Shown here in pieces: positions 60,601-61,700 of a stretch of DNA of 61,700 nucleotides. Position 1 is the stretch's first letter; every line of letters begins with the position of its first letter. The position numbers and the translations under genes are program-made. The DNA comes from a virus: positions 1 through 61,700 of the IMG/VR virus record IMGVR_UViG_3300042890_003048. The stretch is one strand, 5' to 3'. Below the pieces are notes generated by a model. The model worked only from the letters and a program-made list of their open reading frames with translations, made no database searches and had not been told where the DNA came from.

Positions 60601-61526
60601 TTTGCGTATCTGGAGCCAAATCCCGTAGCGTTTGACCATGCGTACACGCTAACGACGCTAGAAGCTGACGCAACTATTTTGTCAGACAATAATTGCAAAC
60701 CGCCAAGACCCGTGGAAACCGCTGGCGCAGCTGTTACAGGGTTGCCGTATTTAGTACCAAGCCCAGCAGCAGATATTGGGTATACAGATAAATACGGTAC
60801 GGTAGCGTGATACACCGCTACCGTTGTTGCAGTCATGGAAACACGAACACCACGCCCTGTAGGCATCGTGCCTGCGTTACTGTAACGTGTACCCCATCCG
60901 ACACCGTCAACAAAAGGATATGCCGAAAAAAATGGCGACGTTGAGTGTGCAAGCGCCACTGCAAATGAATTTACAGCTGCACCATATCCTATGCCTAACG
61001 AATCAGGTGGTGCTGCGTATTGTGTACCTCTAGTACCCGGAAATCCTGCGAAATTATAGGGGTAAGCGACTGCGGCAGTACCATTACCCGGAAAAAAAGC
61101 CGTCGCATTAGATAGTGCCGCGCCTCGGCGTATTGAAGCAGCGCTACTACCTGAGCGCGTAACTGACGGATTAAAACCAAAAAAATTATATTCCGCTACA
61201 GAGTCCCACGGAGATGAATTAAGAGCAGCTGCAACCGCTGTACCGTCTGGAGACATCGCTACGGCATTAACGGCAACAGAAACATCAGATCCAGAAAAAA
61301 CAGATCCCCAACCAGAACCGGTATTAGGATACCCGTATACAAACGCACCAAAAGAGCCTGAAGAACTTCCCAGAATACATACTTCGGAATTTATTACTAA
61401 GTCTGTGTTCGATGACGGTATTGTTGACGGGTTTGCAAACCGCGTTCCAAAACCCGTAGAATTATCCCACGACCATCCGTAAATATACGGGCTTGAACCT
61501 TTAGCTACGGCAATGTATTGCGGCAT
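57657..61526 (-). CDS. Giant repeat protein: beta-propeller-like N-terminus, TGI repeats C-terminus (1289 aa)
   Basis: The N-terminal 650 or so residues repeat a unit with SSPYITAYPWS-like, TGFGTKYANPS-like and hydrophobic strand blocks, a beta-propeller or similar WD-type fold. The C-terminal half switches to a 25-30 residue unit of the form L-x-A-x-x-x-F-x-x-T-G-x-x-A-x-L, about twenty times. A Thr/Ser/Gln-rich tail (TSSTTIKGNPSG) ends the protein. This architecture is known to me from phage and metagenome tail proteins, likely fibre or adhesin. ATG 61526 has AGGGTG three bases upstream. It carries two in-coding TAAGTACTTA palindromes. Confidence 0.62.
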   Translation of the reverse strand: MPQYIAVAKGSSPYIYGWSWDNSTGFGTRFANPSTIPSSNTDLVINSEVCILGSSSGSFGAFVYGYPNTGSGWGSVFSGSDVSVAVNAVAMSPDGTAVAAALNSSPWDSVAEYNFFGFNPSVTRSGSSAASIRRGAALSNATAFFPGNGTAAVAYPYNFAGFPGTRGTQYAAPPDSLGIGYGAAVNSFAVALAHSTSPFFSAYPFVDGVGWGTRYSNAGTMPTGRGVRVSMTATTVAVYHATVPYLSVYPISAAGLGTKYGNPVTAAPAVSTGLGGLQLLSDKIVASASSVVSVYAWSNATGFGSRYANPASAGGTQMNGVGFSPNTATAFTLTADTRSFALTGIAATLRPPTRMTATVATFTATGNAATFAIRSATGSAVAVGSNSAAPTLAAYPWLSTGFGVKFTDPTTLPTTSVSSISFKATALICTHSVTPYVTAYPWFATGFGTKFANPSPASSSFAFGGEVKLLADAAILANSSGLSAYAFSPSSGFGTKYSNTSTLLALNGVAVQSDTVVACSNYTPYIVAYPWSSATGFGSKYADPSNTLPSNGATAVAMRSDLIVLASNINPFYLTAYSWSSATGFGYRILPPFGISGQIQKVTLNANSTLFASYISSPYILAYPVSAASGFGSKFTDPASLPPSYGFGITARSGAVVIGSNSSPYASAYAWSDVTGFGAAYSAPSLAASNADVIEFREDPLAYSMSATAVSFALTGIAATLTKTTAGIAHTLTTTTGAYSETGQTTTLTQTLATLNNYTLTAAASSFALTGIAATPKAARKLTADVSTYAIIGNASNLLRGSVIAPAVVNFTLGHPDVGFLITSANAYIITPTTTNFTFTGISANLRRTAQLYPTAEAFTLTGINASVLFNHSLAATTNAFTLTGVSATFLRTYQVTATTQTFTYTAIAAALQKNSRVIAATQSFVVTATTSGLSTTRYLPATTATYTGTYNSAGLTSARKLVASVAAFSSTGITAQLLRSFLVTATLRTFAVTTVAATLKVARKVVADTSAITLTGTDISAAITRKLTATQVAFNLTPISAAIKATRKLAATTVTFEVTPVSSELRRGYGFATATTVFTATANDAALRATRQLSATSTTYASTPRDAGLRAARYLALSVSTYTIIGSSVSTPLTRRLTVPPSPYALTSSEASVRKASKLLGGNASYVLVQFDASTRRLSRISAAPRQIVLTGNSAAFLKAVFAFGTLNPVIVVSLDGLAFSNAYLSAVDGVTATTAVDTLAPTTTALENITNKYTQSSSQQTTTTKTTSTTIKGNPSGTSQSSTVVGL

Positions 61527-61534
61527 GTGTCACC

Positions 61535-61700
61535 CTACGCCGGTTGTGACAATCTCGCCGCCTTGTTGTCTGTAATGATTTGACGAATCTTGACGATATC
61601 TGTGGCTTGGCTTACCAAAGACGCCAATATCATGTTTACTTTATTACGCTCAATTTTTTCTGAACGAATACGCATTTTCAATTCATCTCGAAACGAAAGA
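61535..61700 (-). CDS. Unknown protein, only its C-terminus in the window
   Basis: The frame is open to the right edge and ends at TAG 61537-61535. The 54 visible residues form a basic then hydrophobic helical stretch (EKIERNKVNMILASLV) and a C-terminus KAARLSQPA. No family can be named from so little. It lies 8 bp upstream of the giant repeat gene and is read with it. Translation is supported by the absence of stops over the full visible length in this one frame. Confidence 0.5.
   Translation of the reverse strand, partial: LSFRDELKMRIRSEKIERNKVNMILASLVSQATDIVKIRQIITDNKAARLSQPA

Noticed and set aside
60193-60810. 205-aa rightward frame within the giant repeat gene
   Set aside because: It lies wholly antisense to a strongly repetitive leftward gene and is a by-product of that repeat's codon composition. 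It has no ribosome-binding site.
1-61700. CRISPR array, insertion sequence or integrase
   Set aside because: The repeats seen are in-frame coding repeats or single hairpins. There is no spacer pattern, transposase, integrase or duplicated attachment site.

Overview
The window is one stretch of a large tailed-phage genome (or a prophage of such a phage) with a contractile tail. Sheath, tube, tape measure, a frameshifted tail-chaperone pair, spike, hub, gp25-like and J-like baseplate genes are all recognisable, so this is a myovirus. Host: inference points to Planctomycetes. The Pro-rich lipoprotein at 35141-35863 has the planctomycete-style 'PGKYRLLAYTA' domain, and the protein at 17876-19402 ends in a Cys-rich CxHLG / CxIHGxC / CxxCxDY tail of the kind I associate with that phylum. 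No host gene is in the window, so this stays an inference. Capsid and portal genes are not present; they probably lie left of the terminase.

Layout. Only two genes read rightwards: the large terminase subunit (1-1542, cut by the window edge) and an unknown 388-aa protein (3199-4365). Between them, antiparallel, is a primase-like zinc-ribbon protein. All else reads leftwards. From right to left: an edge-truncated gene; a 1289-aa propeller/repeat protein; neck genes (54283-57599); sheath and tube; an intrinsic terminator; spike, chaperone pair with a -1 slippery site, tape measure, hub proteins, a sigma-70-like factor inside the baseplate operon, gp25-like and J-like proteins; a lipoprotein, a papain-like cysteine peptidase and a small helical protein; another terminator; a long run of tail and fibre proteins (17876-33668) with a paralogous YPF family and an 11-repeat fibre; a two-domain glycosyltransferase; small virion-type and membrane proteins; a cassette of Ycf46-like AAA ATPase plus DUF2997-like and DUF1257-like proteins; a GT61-type glycosyltransferase; and small accessory genes (4346-6808).

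How it fits together. The right two thirds builds the tail and its host-contact fibres. The sigma-like factor could direct RNA polymerase to late genes. The two glycosyltransferase genes could modify virion proteins or the host surface. Intrinsic terminators divide the leftward block into units. Several sit directly in front of the next gene's ribosome-binding site, so that gene must be expressed by read-through or from a promoter inside the leader. A palindrome, ATAAGTACTTAT, recurs next to gene starts. Structured non-coding DNA not explained by genes includes a possible 123-nt multi-stem RNA (6256-6378), a 75-nt near-perfect hairpin (14254-14328) and a 16-bp perfect inverted repeat at the head of the GT61 gene. 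I found no tRNA, rRNA, CRISPR array or insertion sequence. Starts were chosen by ribosome-binding sites, so several proteins are shorter than the longest possible frame.
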